Shown here: positions 33,791 to 45,974 of the stretch, one piece after another
Layout: every line of letters begins with the position of its first letter
Numbering within the stretch: position 1 is the first letter of the stretch
The notes under the pieces: model-generated
Databases searched by the model: none
What the model saw: only the letters and a program-made list of their open reading frames with translations
What the model was told of the DNA's origin: nothing
NCBI GenBank assembly: GCA_005406025.1
Contig: BGZK01000497.1
Coordinates: forward strand, 124,001-188,000
Source: Eumeta japonica
Taxonomy: Eukaryota; Arthropoda; Insecta; Lepidoptera; Psychidae
Reading direction: 5' to 3'
DNA: 64,000 nucleotides
Translations under genes and position numbers: made by a program

Positions 33791-34586
33791 GATTTTTCAC
33801 TCCCTTTTCGGACTGAATGATAATAACAATTCAAAAGGGTCTAAAAAAAAAGTCGTGATAAACAGAAATTGTTGAAAGCGCATGATCAGTTTAAATCGTT
33901 CCTCCGAAGTACTTGGACAAAGAAAGTATGATCAGAGTTAATTCTTTTCTTTTTTCTGAAAATCTCTATTAGAATGATTTTGCTTCAATGAGAATCATGA
34001 ATCAATTGTGAAATACAGATACCATAACGATAATACAAATTGAGTATAAATTAAAAAAAATCTGAAAAATGTTTCACACCGTAGGTTACTCACAAAATTT
34101 TCCACTATTATAGTTTATAGTTTGTAAAAAAAGTAATCGAAACTCTTTTAAATGTCTTAAAACACGATTTTAAGAAAACGCTTCGTTTCGGAGTTATTTA
34201 TAAGAAACAACTTTTTTTAATTTGCTTCAACGATATCTCACAATTAAAATAACCGATTTTAATGAGTCTTGTGATAAAATCCGACGGTGTGGCAAATTTT
34301 TTAAAAAATTCGCAAATTGTGTTGTGGACATAATCGATAAACACTTTTAAAATTGACAAAAAAACAGTCACCTGACATAGTTTAAATTTTTAGGAAATTA
34401 AACGCCAATGAAAATATTTGAATACAAGAAACTCGACTTTGATATACGTATAAATCTTCTAATATTTGACATATTTCAATTAAATTAATTAATTTCAATG
34501 TGGCTTGGGACATTCGACAATTTTGTACATATAGAGAGATGTTAGTTTATTAAATTGATTGATCTCTTAATTTTGTTTTGGAACTT
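33791..34586. other. AT-rich segment, no gene seen
   Basis: Nothing recognisable. Confidence 0.45.
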
Positions 34587-34735
34587 ACACACACCCAAAA
34601 ACACACCTTAAAACACACATACGCACGCACGCACAAATACGCAAAAAGGCACGAGCACGCGCGAGCACTCAAACAAATGTGTACGTGCGCGCATGCTCGC
34701 GCGCGTGACGACGAGCGCCTACATATATACGTACA
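34587..34735. repeat. Degenerate CA/CG microsatellite
   Basis: ACACAC and (ACGC)n runs lead to GTGTACGTGCGCGCATG (about 34678-34694) and CTCGCGCGCGTGACG. The 69-codon frame at 34578-34787 is its translation. Confidence 0.85.
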
Positions 34736-36479
34736 CGAAGGGATAAGAAGTGAAAATTGTCGTAATATTCATGATCATAGGACTTAAACACATCAACATA
34801 TAATGAAAACTGAATTTCTAACTTAAAATTTTTAAAATTCTAGAAATTATAGACAATTTCCAGGATTTTTGAAAAGGTTTTTAATATTCTCAACCCGAAA
34901 CCAAAATGACTTCTAGACGTTTGATTATTTCTTTGTTAGTACATTAAATATATTCTCGTCATTTTTTGGAAAATCTTCAACAACATTATTTTTGACGTAC
35001 TCGTATTATGGATCATTTATTGACAATAAACATAACTATGTAGCCATTTTGTTCATTATGGCGAGAGCAGTAACTTTTCTATTTCAATAATACACGTGCG
35101 TGGGAAGTATTAAAAGAATTGATTGCATACAATTTTAATTATGTGCATTAATTATGGAGCCACTAATCAGACATGTACTAAATTTGAAACATGATAAAAT
35201 TACCAAGATAGGAAAAGAAAGTAATTGAATCAAACCATTATCATGAATGATAACAATCCATCTAATTCATATAAGAGCGTTTTATGATCATGTCTTATCT
35301 AATCTTAGTGATAACGCGAGGGGTTGTGCCCCCTCGGGCTCGTCTGCCCCGTCAGATCCGACAGACAGACCTCGGCCAATGTCAAGAATGACAATTTCGT
35401 TTTAGGTAGTTTTTTATGCAATACCGTCGTTTTGCATTACACCGATAAAAAGGTAATAAATGGGGTTTATAAATTGAAAAGCATTATAAATATTTAATAA
35501 TTTTTATGATTGGTTCAAAACTCCTACTGAATTTTACATTTAAGTAAATTACATAACATTTTTTTAACGTTTGCATGTCTTTGCAGTTTAGTTTCTTTGC
35601 AGTTTTAATTTTAACTAAAAACTTGTTCATATTATTGCAAATTTATATTTCAATTCGTTTAGAATGTCTCAAAAATTTATTTTTTTTTAATATTTTTATA
35701 GAAGATTGTGATTCTGTACAATTTTAGTTTGAAAAAAAATTCTCTAAAATTGCTTGATTATTCTTCTTGAGCCTTACGAACGAGTGAACTTGAAAAAATC
35801 ATAACATTTTAAAATTCTTATAATGTTATGATTTATTCAAGTGCTACTTTATAACCTACATTATTTATTAGCTCATTTTGGCTTAGTTCGAGCTTAGTTC
35901 GAATCCAGTTTGGATCAAGTTGAAATTTTGCTTAATAAATAGAACCCTTACAAATACTATAGTAACGTGGATGTGACATCGCAAACAAAATCGTTTCTGG
36001 GCAAAGAAATTCTTTGACGATCGATACTATTGACTTTTGTAATAGTATTGAATTTAAGTCTGGCATACAAGTCAATTTTTGATAAAGCATTATAATTGTT
36101 CCCATGGCTGGATTCTATTAACAGGATTGTATCTTAACTACTGAACTACTCAATTGTAAATTCCTGCATTGCCGGTATTTTTTACCTGACTGTGACGAAG
36201 CCCAAAGGTCTCCAAAGACCCATTTTATTTCTATATATTTTATACGTAAATGGATTGTTTCATTAAATTCAAAAAAAAAAAGTATATTACTACATAACAT
36301 AACGATATTTGTGGCATATTTTTCCATATTTGTAAGACGTGTTATTATCTCTACGAACATACATTTACCTCGGTTGGTTTTATATATATGTACTTGCTGT
36401 TTTTTTTTTATTTACACTTTTTAAAATAACTTTTAAATCTGTTTTTAAGTTTTTTTTTTAATGTTTGTAATTATAGCAA
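34736..36479. other. AT-rich segment, no gene seen
   Basis: A small GC patch (GGTTGTGCCCCCTCGGGCTCG, about 35322-35342, and GTCAGATCCGACAGACAG) looks like a repeat scrap. A near-perfect hairpin is annotated at 35788-35842. The short frames carry no domain. Confidence 0.45.
35788..35842. repeat. 21-bp-arm inverted repeat, one mismatch
   Basis: The arms at 35788-35808 and 35822-35842 pair with a single mismatch around a 13-nt AT-rich spacer. Confidence 0.88.
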
Positions 36480-36720
36480 ACGCCCGAATTCAGAGACTCG
36501 TGATTCCATGTCCTACCCCGCGTCCATCCCCTCCGCCAAACGGCTGACCGCGCGCGGCGACCGCGTCGCGTCCCACCCTCAGCTGGCGTTTTACCTTTTC
36601 ACTCGCAACGCATTGTGGACATGTTTATTAATGAATCCGTTCTATATGCGAAAAAACGTACCAAAAAATATACACGCATATCAAATTTCTACGTGTAAGT
36701 ATAAAATTATTTTACGTTAG
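36480..36720. other. GC-rich island, regulatory candidate
   Basis: CAAACGCCCGAATTCAGAGAC to CACTCGCAACGCATTGTGG (about 36479-36617), with CGGCTGACCGCGCGCGGCGACCGCG near 36541-36565. TTTATTAATGAATCC follows. The 70-codon frame at 36508-36720 has no domain and runs into AT-rich sequence. Confidence 0.3.
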
Positions 36721-37207
36721 CCATTGCAAAATATTTTACGTAAAATACGTAATATAATTCTGCAAAATAAACTTATTTTTCTGTAACTAAGTTCGATTTT
36801 AATTTTTTTTTTAATAGTACATTATGAAATCTATGTTCGTTTATATACACCTTTTAAAATTAAGATCATCATTTTATAATTATTTAAGTAAAAAGGTATC
36901 AATCACATTAAAGATTATCGTTTGTGATTAACAAAGATATTTCTTTTAATTTCCCATTAAATTAAGTTAGATACAGTCTCTGATTTCAATTATAGTATGA
37001 GGACATCGAAAAGAAAACGAACTTATAAAATTAAGTCGAAACTGAAGCCCCTTGTCACATTTGTTGTTTTGTTTTGACTAATTACCACTTACATGTCATA
37101 ATTAGAGTTTCGCAGACTGGTTCTGAGATAAATAAACTTCACTGTGAATTTGTACATATGAGTCTAATCTCCTAAACTTTTGCTCATCATTAATATCATT
37201 TTAATTA
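36721..37207. other. AT-rich segment, no gene seen
   Basis: Nothing recognisable. Confidence 0.45.
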
Positions 37208-38097
37208 ATTCAAATTCAAATTCAAAATATTCAAATTCAAAATATCTTTATTTCATAGGTTACAAAATAACACTTGAAATACGTCATCATTTTTTGCGAA
37301 TTTACACTTAACTGCTCGTTCGGAAGGCAGTTTTCCCTCAAGAAGAACGAGCAAGAAATTTTAGGGTAGCTCTTTTCTAATTTGCACATACATAGCCAAA
37401 ACAAATACGAAACCATTATGAATGACAGCCCGGTAAGAGGTCGAGCCGCTTAGGCCCATTGATTTTTGTCTTCTAAATATTCAGAAATTGCATAGTACCC
37501 TTTTTTACTGAGTGATTTTTTAATAACACTCTTAAATTTATGTAGGGGTAAATCTTGCATATCTGCAGGAACTTTATTGAATAGGCGCACACAGAGCCCT
37601 CTAAATGAATTTGAGACTTTACTTAGTCGACAAACATGTGAATTCAGTTTATTTTTATTTCTGGTATTGAGATTATGTCGACTACTATTTCTTTTAAACA
37701 TTTCTAAATTTTTTTACATATAATAAATTTTCATAAATGAATTGAGATGCCAGGGTTAAAATTCCAATTTCCTTAAACTTATTTCTAAGGGACGTACGAG
37801 GTCCGAGCTTGTAAATTGCGCGAACGACCCGCTTCTGCAGCACGAAAATTTTCTGAATGTCCATGCGTTTCCCCTGAGCAAGATGCCATACGACATCAGA
37901 CTATGGAAACAGCCAAAATAAACCAATCGGACAGTTTCGACGTCCGATAAATTTCTCATTATTTTGACAGCATAGGCGGCAGAGCTAAGCTTTTTCGCCA
38001 ACTTACTTATATGAGGACCCCATTGAAGCCTGTTATCTAAAGTAATTCCTAGGAACACTGCAGAATTAACAAACTCCAATTCTTTGTTGCTCAATTA
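37208..38097 (-). mobile_element. LINE family A, 3' end, minus strand
   Basis: Read from high to low coordinates: ELEFVNSAVFLGITLDNRLQ (from about 38090), WGPHISKLAKKLSSAAYAVK, the thumb motif FVLQKRVVRAIYKLGP (about 37848-37800, after one frameshift near 37855), KFKEIGILTLASQFIYEN, RNSSRHNLNTRNKNKL (about 37695-37645), RLFNKVPADMQDLPLHKFK, and the C-terminus KGYYAISEYLEDKNQWA with its stop at about 37450. The 3' UTR contains the antisense AAGAAGAACGAGC block also seen at about 2158, then AATAAAGATATTTTGAA and a tail of ATTTGAATTTGAA repeats (37208-37243). It is 5'-truncated at about 38097, before the catalytic box. Confidence 0.88.
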
Positions 38098-39785
38098 ATT
38101 ATTACACATAATTAATAACAATTCTTATACGATATTGTATTATTATTGTGATATGATTTTATAAAAAAGTGTTTCAGAATAGAAAACAATTATATTATGA
38201 TAAATTGGAACTGTGAATTAGCATGTCATACAGTCTATAAATATTTTAAACACTCAAAGACTTGACAATACACACCACATTCACACCACATACACACATC
38301 ACTCACACATACGTCCTCCCACATAATTCTTAAACATTCTTAAGATTGTTTTTGTCTTTAACCTTATATAATTTTTTTACAAAAAAATAATATTTTGTAC
38401 CTGTCTACAAGAAAATGTAATATATAACATTCATATCAACGAACCGTTTTCTTTTTCGATGCTGCAGTCCACGAGCGTGGAATGGAGGGATTTCAATAAT
38501 AAATCAAAATGCATTTATTGTTTGACAACGATATCAACTTTTTTACAACTCTTGTAAATCATCCCTTACGCTTACAACTGTAACAAAACTTCTTCCGGAC
38601 TTATTCCTTCTCGTTTGAAGAAAACTTTTTTATTCGTCCCGCCAATAACTCAGATGCGTTGTCAAACTTTTTTATGACTTTACCGCGCTACAAATATTAG
38701 CCATTTCACTATCGCTGAATTCTGACAAACCGCGATATCGGCAATATATATTCATGCGTCGGACGGTGAGAGAAGTAACCTCTTAGGTCATATTTCTTGT
38801 TCTTGATTCTCTGCAGTTGTGTTTGTATTATTGGCAATGCTGAAGTTTTCTAATTTAATTTGCATTTTTTGAGTTTTGGTTATTTTTCTTCATTTTTCCG
38901 TTTTGTTAACTTATTTGTCTCTACTATAACGATGGAACAAATTATATATTTTAGCAGAGGTTTGTCTATAGACATTTACGATACTCTTGCTTGACTTATT
39001 GTCTTTCTGAGCTATAAAATGATTAAATAAATCTGTACGTAAATAAAAAATAAAACTCGGCGTCTGTACATTTAGGGTATGTGTGAAAAAAGGAGAATAG
39101 ACAATAAGAGAAAGGTAATATAAGAGAAAACATTTTTTTAATTTTTGGCGTGTACTATATAAGAATCGATTTTCATACAAGGCTCTCGGTATGAAAATTT
39201 TATTTATCTGTCTATTTGTATTTCTGTTAATGCATATCTCTGAAATTACCGAATGGGTTTTAATGCAGTTTTCACAGACAGATAGTTTGGACTTGGCTTG
39301 GAGCAAAATATAGGCCTTATTTTATTTAAATCTTGTATCAAGAAAAAAGTTACCCTCAAAGGAGGGTAGTGGGTTGTATAAAGTATAAAAATCCTTTCAT
39401 ATATATAAATTACTACCTCTAAATACACTACCCCAGACTCATATTTTATTTTTTATAAGTGTACATATAGCATATATTTTGTTTTAATAACTTTTATATT
39501 ATATGTATATCTTTGAGTTTGTCGAGCTTGAAAAGTTATACGTGTATACATTTTTGAGTTTTTTAAGATCGTATATAGTAGGAAGCCTCGTGGTTGACTT
39601 ATAAGGTTTCCCAGCTTTCTTTATTGGCCATGTATACAAAGATTGGAAGCGTAGTGGAACGTATACATGAATACAAGTAGAATTTTCACAAACAGCCTAT
39701 TATTTCTTCAGAAGAAAATAATTACCGTACCTAGTGTCGTACTATGAGAACATAATACGATTTTCGAAAAAAGTTACTTAGTTCA
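38098..39785. other. AT-rich segment, no gene seen
   Basis: CA-rich short runs at about 38270-38310. The 131-codon minus frame at 38911-39306 and the 60-codon one at 39246-39428 have no domain. Confidence 0.45.
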
Positions 39786-39900
39786 GTAAGAAACCGCACA
39801 ACCGGCATTGTAACGGCGGCCGCCGCCTCGACTATACGTCACGCAGCGCGTTACATCGCGATGACGAACAACGCGGTTTTCTGTCATTTTCAGACTTCGC
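39786..39900. other. Short CpG-rich island
   Basis: GTAACGGCGGCCGCCGCCTCG, TACGTCACGCAGCGCGTTACATCGCGATGACG: about 110 bp with CRE-like ACGTCA and a GGCGGCCGCC palindrome. No frame or repeat explains it. Confidence 0.35.
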
Positions 39901-40200
39901 CAATACTTATTTTTAAGACGTATTTGCATTCAAAATTTTTTTTGCCTTTTTGTTGTTGTTGTAACACAAAAAAAAATTACTATGGTGAAGGTATAGGAAG
40001 GTACTCGTGAGGTACTTTTTCAATTGCCTATAAAATTATTTATTTGCATTTGCATATACATGTTTTAAATAAAGCGCTCTTTAAAATTTTATCCTTCATA
40101 TTTTTAGAGTGAGTGTGCAGCGGTAAATGTAGCAAACGGTCCCATATCTATTTTTCAGTAAATTCAAAATTTTACATCGCTCATAAATGGTGGGGTTACA
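39901..40200. other. AT-rich spacer, no gene seen
   Basis: Nothing recognisable. Confidence 0.45.
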
Positions 40201-40395
40201 TTTGGTGCCGTGTAGAGGGGAGGTTTAAGTTCCTTTTATATAGCTTAGTCCCTGGCTAATGAAAGCAACGCGCCATGTTTTATTATCCACTTAAATGCGG
40301 ATGGCGGAGTTTAGAGGCAAACACCACAAGAGGGCGCGGGGAGCGGCTATCCCGTTAAACTGTAACTCATCTTACACTTTGATGATCCATGTCAT
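40201..40395 (+). promoter_or_regulatory. Island with CTCF-like insulator motif
   Basis: CCACAAGAGGGCGC at 40324-40337 contains AGAGGGCGC, a perfect match to the AGRKGGCGC core known for insect and vertebrate CTCF sites. It lies in a compositionally distinct block (GCGCCATG near 40270, CGGATGGCGGAG near 40298, GCGCGGGGAGCGGC near 40334). CTCF-bound insulators partition regulatory domains, for example in Hox complexes. Binding here is inference. Confidence 0.4.
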
Positions 40396-40920
40396 TTATA
40401 GTGGTTTGTTCTGTTTGTTGTTGAGGAATCTGAACTACAAAATTTGCTATTAAATGTTTGTGTACTAAATAGGATTTATTTAATATTTATAAGTCTTATA
40501 ACACTCGGTAGATAAACTCAAATTGTGTCCAATTATTAAGAATATTTATGAGATTCTTTTGAAACATTAAATGTTTTCATTAATTGTTGCGGTTTCAAAA
40601 GTTCAGCATTTTGTGATTTTACTATGCTAAATAATTTTTCATTTAATCACTCAATAAATAAAGAAATAATAAATAGTTAATATAATTTATAAATAAAAGT
40701 ATTTATTATGTCACTACTTGGGATTAACATATTCATTCGTATGAACTTTTCTGAATTCCGTTACAAATATTTAAAAAAAAAAATTATTTAAATTTCATTT
40801 TAAACCAGTAAAGAAACAGAGACAACTTTTTGAAGCTGCTATTCGTCAATTATTGTATTGTTTGTCACTAAATTATTTAAATGTATTCATTGGCAAAATA
40901 AACTCATATTAATCGGGATT
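40396..40920. other. AT-rich segment, no gene seen
   Basis: Nothing recognisable. Confidence 0.45.
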
Positions 40921-41195
40921 ACACCTTTGTAATGAACTTATAGCAATATATCAAGGGCTCGCAGGCCGTCGGGCATCGTCGAGGCGCTCGGTGAGGAGAC
41001 ACGGCGTACAACTTTCCCGCTAAAGTTTCAGATAACTATGCAAATTTTAGTTAACACTTTGCACAAGCGCGCTCTCGCGAGTAATTCCCGGACGACATCC
41101 AATAGACGGCACGTCGAGTTTTATGTAGTCTTGTTTAATTAGAATTAAATTTAAGTTCCCCGTTAATGTGGTTACTCGGCTGGCTCTTGTGAAGG
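40921..41195. promoter_or_regulatory. GC-balanced island with POU octamer
   Basis: The block includes GGCTCGCAGGCCGTCGGGC (about 40957-40975), GTCGAGGCGCTCGG, the consensus POU octamer ATGCAAAT at 41038-41045, GCGCGCTCTCGCGAG (about 41067-41081), AGACGGCACGTCG and TTTAATTAGAATTAAA (about 41133-41148). No frame or repeat identity. It fits a conserved regulatory element, unproven. Confidence 0.4.
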
Positions 41196-41458
41196 GTTAG
41201 ATATCGAATCACAGGTATGAATGATTTTTAAAACCAATAAGTATCTGGGCAATTGAGCTTCGCTGTCGAGTTTGCCGTAGGAATGTGATGTCTTCCCACG
41301 GCAAAAGTTACATATATGTTCATTACCAACAATAAATATTTAGATACTTAATATAATACAAAGTAACTACAAAAATTATTTAAATCTGTTATAAGTGCCA
41401 TCTATAGTTTGTGTCACGTAGTGCCAATTGTTGCTGGGAAGTAATAAAATAGTTATAA

Positions 41459-41546
41459 CGAATTACTACGAATTATTTCGTAGTAATTCGAAATCCTACG
41501 TAATAGTGCCAAATAAAGCAATATTTGGCACTATTTCGTAGGATTT
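41459..41546. repeat. Two stacked hairpins
   Basis: Hairpin one has perfect 14-bp arms at 41459-41472 and 41477-41490. Hairpin two follows without a gap, with 25-nt arms at 41491-41515 and 41522-41546 that differ at one position. The 88 bp are almost wholly paired. No transposon protein is near. Confidence 0.93.
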
Positions 41547-41700
41547 CCAATATTTATATCTTTTTTAATTCATTTTGCCACGGAAGGCACCTACCTATGT
41601 AGATAAACTTGTAAAGCGAGTAGGAAATACGACCTCTTCGGAACAAAACATACGTGATCCGCCTGTAAGACGATTACAAATGTCTATGTAAGTGCCAATG
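41547..41700. other. Spacer, no gene seen
   Basis: Short segment without recognisable content. Confidence 0.4.
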
Positions 41701-41701
41701 C

Positions 41702-42135
41702 ATAAGTAATGACATGTTGGCTCTGCGTAGACATGTTGCATCTTTGTGCATGCCTTATCGCATATGCTATGGGGAGTGCTTTGGAGAATTATTCAACATT
41801 ATTCCTGCTCCTGAATTCTGTCGTCTTTTCGCACACCGGAAATACCATCGTCGCCATCTTGATAAATGGCGTTACACCATCGTAAGCTTCGTGCGAATTT
41901 TTTGGCGCGTGCGATAAAACTTGGAATAATCTACCATCAATAGTATTTTCTATCAAATATGACAAGGCGGTCTCCAAGAAAAGAGCCTATTCTTTTCTAA
42001 AAGGCCGGCAACGTACTAGTGACTTCTTTGGGATGATGAATGTCCAGGGACGGCAGTGATCACCTATCCTCTGATGGTTTGAATGCTCGTTTGACCCTTA
42101 AATTTCTTATAAGAAAGTGAAATATCACAGGAGTT
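41702..42135 (+). mobile_element. LINE 3' fragment: RT C-terminus and Bm1-like tail
   Basis: The frame at about 41714-41915 reads RRHVASLCMPYRICYGECFG, then FNIIPAPEFC and YHRRHLDKWR, which match the C-terminal region of a common lepidopteran LINE reverse transcriptase. After frameshifts the text continues as NNLPS-like and SKKRAYSFLKGRQRTS-type sequence at about 41925-42020, ending in the conserved AAAAGGCCGGCAACGTACTAG (about 41999-42019) and the GGGACGGCAGTGATCACC tail (about 42047-42064). This shows that the tail at 16090-16285 and 50283-50465 is the end of a LINE ORF. Only the last 150 or so codons are present. Confidence 0.75.
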
Positions 42136-43958
42136 TGAAGATAAGCGTTATATGTCTTCACATTATCAATTTGTAACAATTATACCAATACGAATTCCAT
42201 CGCTGCCGTATACGAAAATGTATTAAAATCGATCATGCTTTGTATCAATTCAGGGGATATTTTATAGTTTTACTTCACAATATTTCTTCTGTTTTTTTTT
42301 CCTACAAACGGGAGTTATTTACGAGACGGATACGATTGTAGTCTCCCAAGTTGCGGTTTTTTAACATTAAATCTGATTGGTTTTCGACATTAAATTTGTA
42401 GCGGCTGTGGTTTTTTATAGTTGTGGCTAACTTATTAGAGGTTGGTGTGTGGTACGGGAATAATTTGGAAAATTGTCAGTATAATATCGATATATTGACA
42501 ATATATCGATATTATCAATGTCGTGCATTTATTTCGTTTCTTTTGTCACGCTCTGGAATCATACGTTTTTAAATAATAAAAAAATAAAACTATCTACACT
42601 GTGTGAATGATAACTTTGCCGTGCGTTAATACTTATATAATACTTAACTATATATTTACTAATAGTTTTATAATATTGCTAATTGAACCTACCTGTTGCG
42701 TACAAGAACCTGCGTACAAGAATTTATGTTTAATACAATTAGTAATACATGGAAAATATTTTTTAGTCAAATCTTTTCGAAATAGCTGATGTTATAACAG
42801 TTTAGATGATATTATGAACAATATTTTAATTAATGGCTTTAATTTATTGACACAGAAAGTAAGTATTTTTTATAGTTTTTTCTACAAAATATATTTATTT
42901 TATACTATATATACATTTCGTAAAACCCATATTCATATAGAGAATAACTGAATCTAAATTTTATGCTAAAAGCACAAAATGCAACAGTCAGCTATTTTCA
43001 TCATTTTCATTACCAGTTATTTTTGGTTATTGATTTATTTATAATTAATATTACATGAACGTAAATATTTTAATGTAGGTTGCATTAGATAGAACCTTCA
43101 GGGCTATTATTGTCACATATCTAAATTGTAAACAGAACGACAAACGTAGATAATATAGTAAATAGTCAAATAGTCGAAGTGAAATGAGAGACGATCAGGA
43201 CACGGACTAAGCAAGTACGTCGAAAAGTGTATGATATATCAATATCTGTAGAAAGCGAATGAAAACAAGAATTATACGAACACGCTTTATTATGGTACAT
43301 TGATCGCAAAACAGTTCCAGAAAACCTAAGGGTTCCACAACATTTTAAGATGGGTGTGGATCTTTTTCAATTCTTTAACAACTGTGGGGAAAGTATAACT
43401 AAGATGATATGAGCTCACGGTAAAGAAACATCAAGGCATATTTCATATAGTATATTTTATGTAACAGAATATTAATTATACTCTACAATATATATTGTTA
43501 TCATAGTTTACTTAGTTTGTTTCAAGTATGTAGCTTTGTTCTCGATGAGGTTATTAATGTATGCGCTATAGTGTATCCGACAAACAGGCAATAACAATTC
43601 GACACTCTGTATTGTAATTTACTCTCAGTCACCCACGGGTGTTGTTAGGTGCTTGAAATAGTAACAAAGCAACACGATGACTCCTCACACTATCATCATC
43701 TGATAGGTTTTTATAGACGTTCGCCGACACATGACGGCTCTATCAGTTACAGAACGACCACAAAGAGATGTAACTTTAAATCATAATGTTGAAAGAAATA
43801 CAACAAGGTATTCAGATTATTTAAACACGAAAAGCTTTATCAACTTTACACTCGCATTATCTTCATCTTATAACAGGCATTTCTGGACATAGGGTTTTAG
43901 CAATGTGCAGGTACTCTTTTTTTTTTAATATAATTAATAAAACAAAGGTTCCGTAACA
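42136..43958. other. AT-rich segment, no gene seen
   Basis: It contains the palindrome at 42481-42515. Frames such as 42607-42789 have no domain. Confidence 0.45.
42481..42515. repeat. Perfect 17-bp-arm palindrome, 1-nt spacer
   Basis: The arms at 42481-42497 and 42499-42515 are exact reverse complements, each containing ATATCGATAT. Confidence 0.92.
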
Positions 43959-44180
43959 AAACCGCTTTAGCCTGAATTTAGGCGAACCTGTAACATTCAG
44001 TTCAACTATTCCACAATTACGAGGCAGTTTGTGCCCCCGGTTCGCGATGGCCCTGACGCGCCGAGTTACAGAAATTCGCTACGGAACTTCCCGTTGACAT
44101 TAACGAACTATTTATCAAATAACTAATTAATATGAGCCCGCTATTTGTCTTCGCCGCGAAACTTGGACTAATTCAATATT
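43959..44180. other. GC-balanced island, regulatory candidate
   Basis: The segment runs from CCGCTTTAGCCTGAATTTAGG to CGCCGCGAAACTTGGAC. It has GTGCCCCCGGTTCGCGATGGC (about 44031-44051), CCTGACGCGCCGAG and AACTAATTAATATGAGCCCG (about 44121-44140, homeodomain-type TAATTA). There is no coding frame. Confidence 0.35.
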
Positions 44181-45214
44181 TGTGTCGGTGTTCTTGTGTT
44201 TGACTAATACACCTTACACAGTACACCTATACATAACGGAAATTCAAACTATTCCTGAAGTTGATGTTGGCCCGGGCTTATATTTCTTAAGCTAATAAAA
44301 CTTCTCTGCCACAATGAGTATTACCAATCTATTGATGCAATGTACAATGAACTCGCAACAAAGTTTCACTGCTCTAATTGATTTATAGTCGAAAGTTTGT
44401 TCGTTAGATTGTGTTTTATTACAATAATGCTTTCTGAATATTGTGCGATAAATGTAATGTCTTGTAGTTGACGATGCTTTAATAATAACTTTGAGTAATT
44501 AAAATGCAAATCTAATGCAAAAATAAGGAGAATAATTTTAGACAGTCACATTAGGTTCCGAAAAGTGTTTTTAAAAATACTCTTTATATTGTGGTAATGA
44601 TAAAATGATTAGAAAAAGTGAATTCATACCAAAACACATGCTCACGCTTATCTGTCAAAGGGGTAGATTGAAATTTGATCTCTGAACTTAGCATTATCTT
44701 TAAATACTTCTTTTGCATAACTGATAATTATTAATTATTTCATGTAAGATTCACCTGTTTAAAATGTGACGAATTTAAAATATATAACAGATTTAGTTTA
44801 TATCTATTTTACTAAAGCATCCTTTGTTGAACCTTTCATTGCACATATTACCTCCATAGATTCAGTTCATCCATGTACTTCAATCGTCCTCTCTAGATGA
44901 AGAAACCAAGGCTCTTTTCCACTTTAGTCACAGAATTTTGGAAAGTATACGGTTCTTTCACCTGAGGATGAACATTTAATGTAGATATTTTATAATGTAG
45001 ATATTGTCAATAATAAACGATAGTCTCTAAAAGATAATCACAATCATTGACAAATGTAGCTATAAACTGATTTTCATAAAGTTTGATGAATAAGAATCAA
45101 AATTCTTTTCTCACAAGCTATTTTAAAGAACTTGCCATCGAATAATATAATAGGTGAATATTAGTCTAATGAGAGTGATTTAGGTTATGCAAACTAATTT
45201 GTGATTACACATAA
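44181..45214. other. AT-rich segment, no gene seen
   Basis: Nothing recognisable. Confidence 0.45.
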
Positions 45215-45880
45215 TAAGTGCGAATAAAAGTATTTTTCTAATGGTTCCGTACAAACTTAATTATGTGTGCAGATATTTCATCCATGAAGAGTTTCAATAG
45301 TTTTGGCGGTTTTCGACACCTACACTGCCGAGATATCGGTTCCCCGATTCATATTTCGCTCGCATATTTTTTTATTTCTTTGAATCTTTTTCAAGAAAAT
45401 TTTTTATCTTCCTTACATATAAGAATACTACTGTATGTAAAAAATATCACAATTTATGGAAATTTTAAATTTATGTAGATTTGTATAGTCAAAAAATGTT
45501 CTCCCATACCAAGGCCTACATCACGATTCAAATGTCTGCAACTGTGAGTTTACAAGCCCAATAAAGATTTTTTATTATTTAACATAAATCCAAATTAGCG
45601 ATTATTTGGTTTTTTCCTTTATTTGAATTTTATTTTACGTTCATCGGGAGTGCCCCATAGGTTTTAATTTATTTGCACCGTATTTTTTGAATGCGTTGGC
45701 TTAGAAGGCCGATTTTTTAAGATTCCAAAAAATCGTAGATCCAGATATTTTACATTAACTTAATTTTATACCTCGACGCCTTCCCGAGAATAAACAGTCT
45801 TGACAGACAAACATACACATAGATAGACGGACAACGAAGTGATCCCATAGATCTTTTTGAGATATGAAACACTAAAAATG
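45215..45880 (+). repeat. Decayed copy of the lepidopteran-type dispersed repeat
   Basis: The 5' part TAAGTGCGAATAAAAG ... AATGGTTCCGTACAAAC (about 45214-45256) and the 3' part GACAGACAAACATACAC, GATAGACGGACAACGAAGTG and ATCCCATAGATC (about 45802-45854) follow the landmark order of the repeat at 15551-16055. The 71- and 88-codon frames inside are chance. Confidence 0.5.
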
Positions 45881-45974
45881 ACTGACAAAAGACTTGATAG
45901 ATTTAATATAACACCAAATTGGTATTCGGTCATGTTAGCGACATTCAATAATAACAGGTATCTGTAACGTAGTA

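Noticed and set aside
38911..39306. 131-codon minus-strand frame
   Set aside because: No recognisable domain, no promoter or splice signal, and AT-rich codon usage like the surrounding non-coding DNA.
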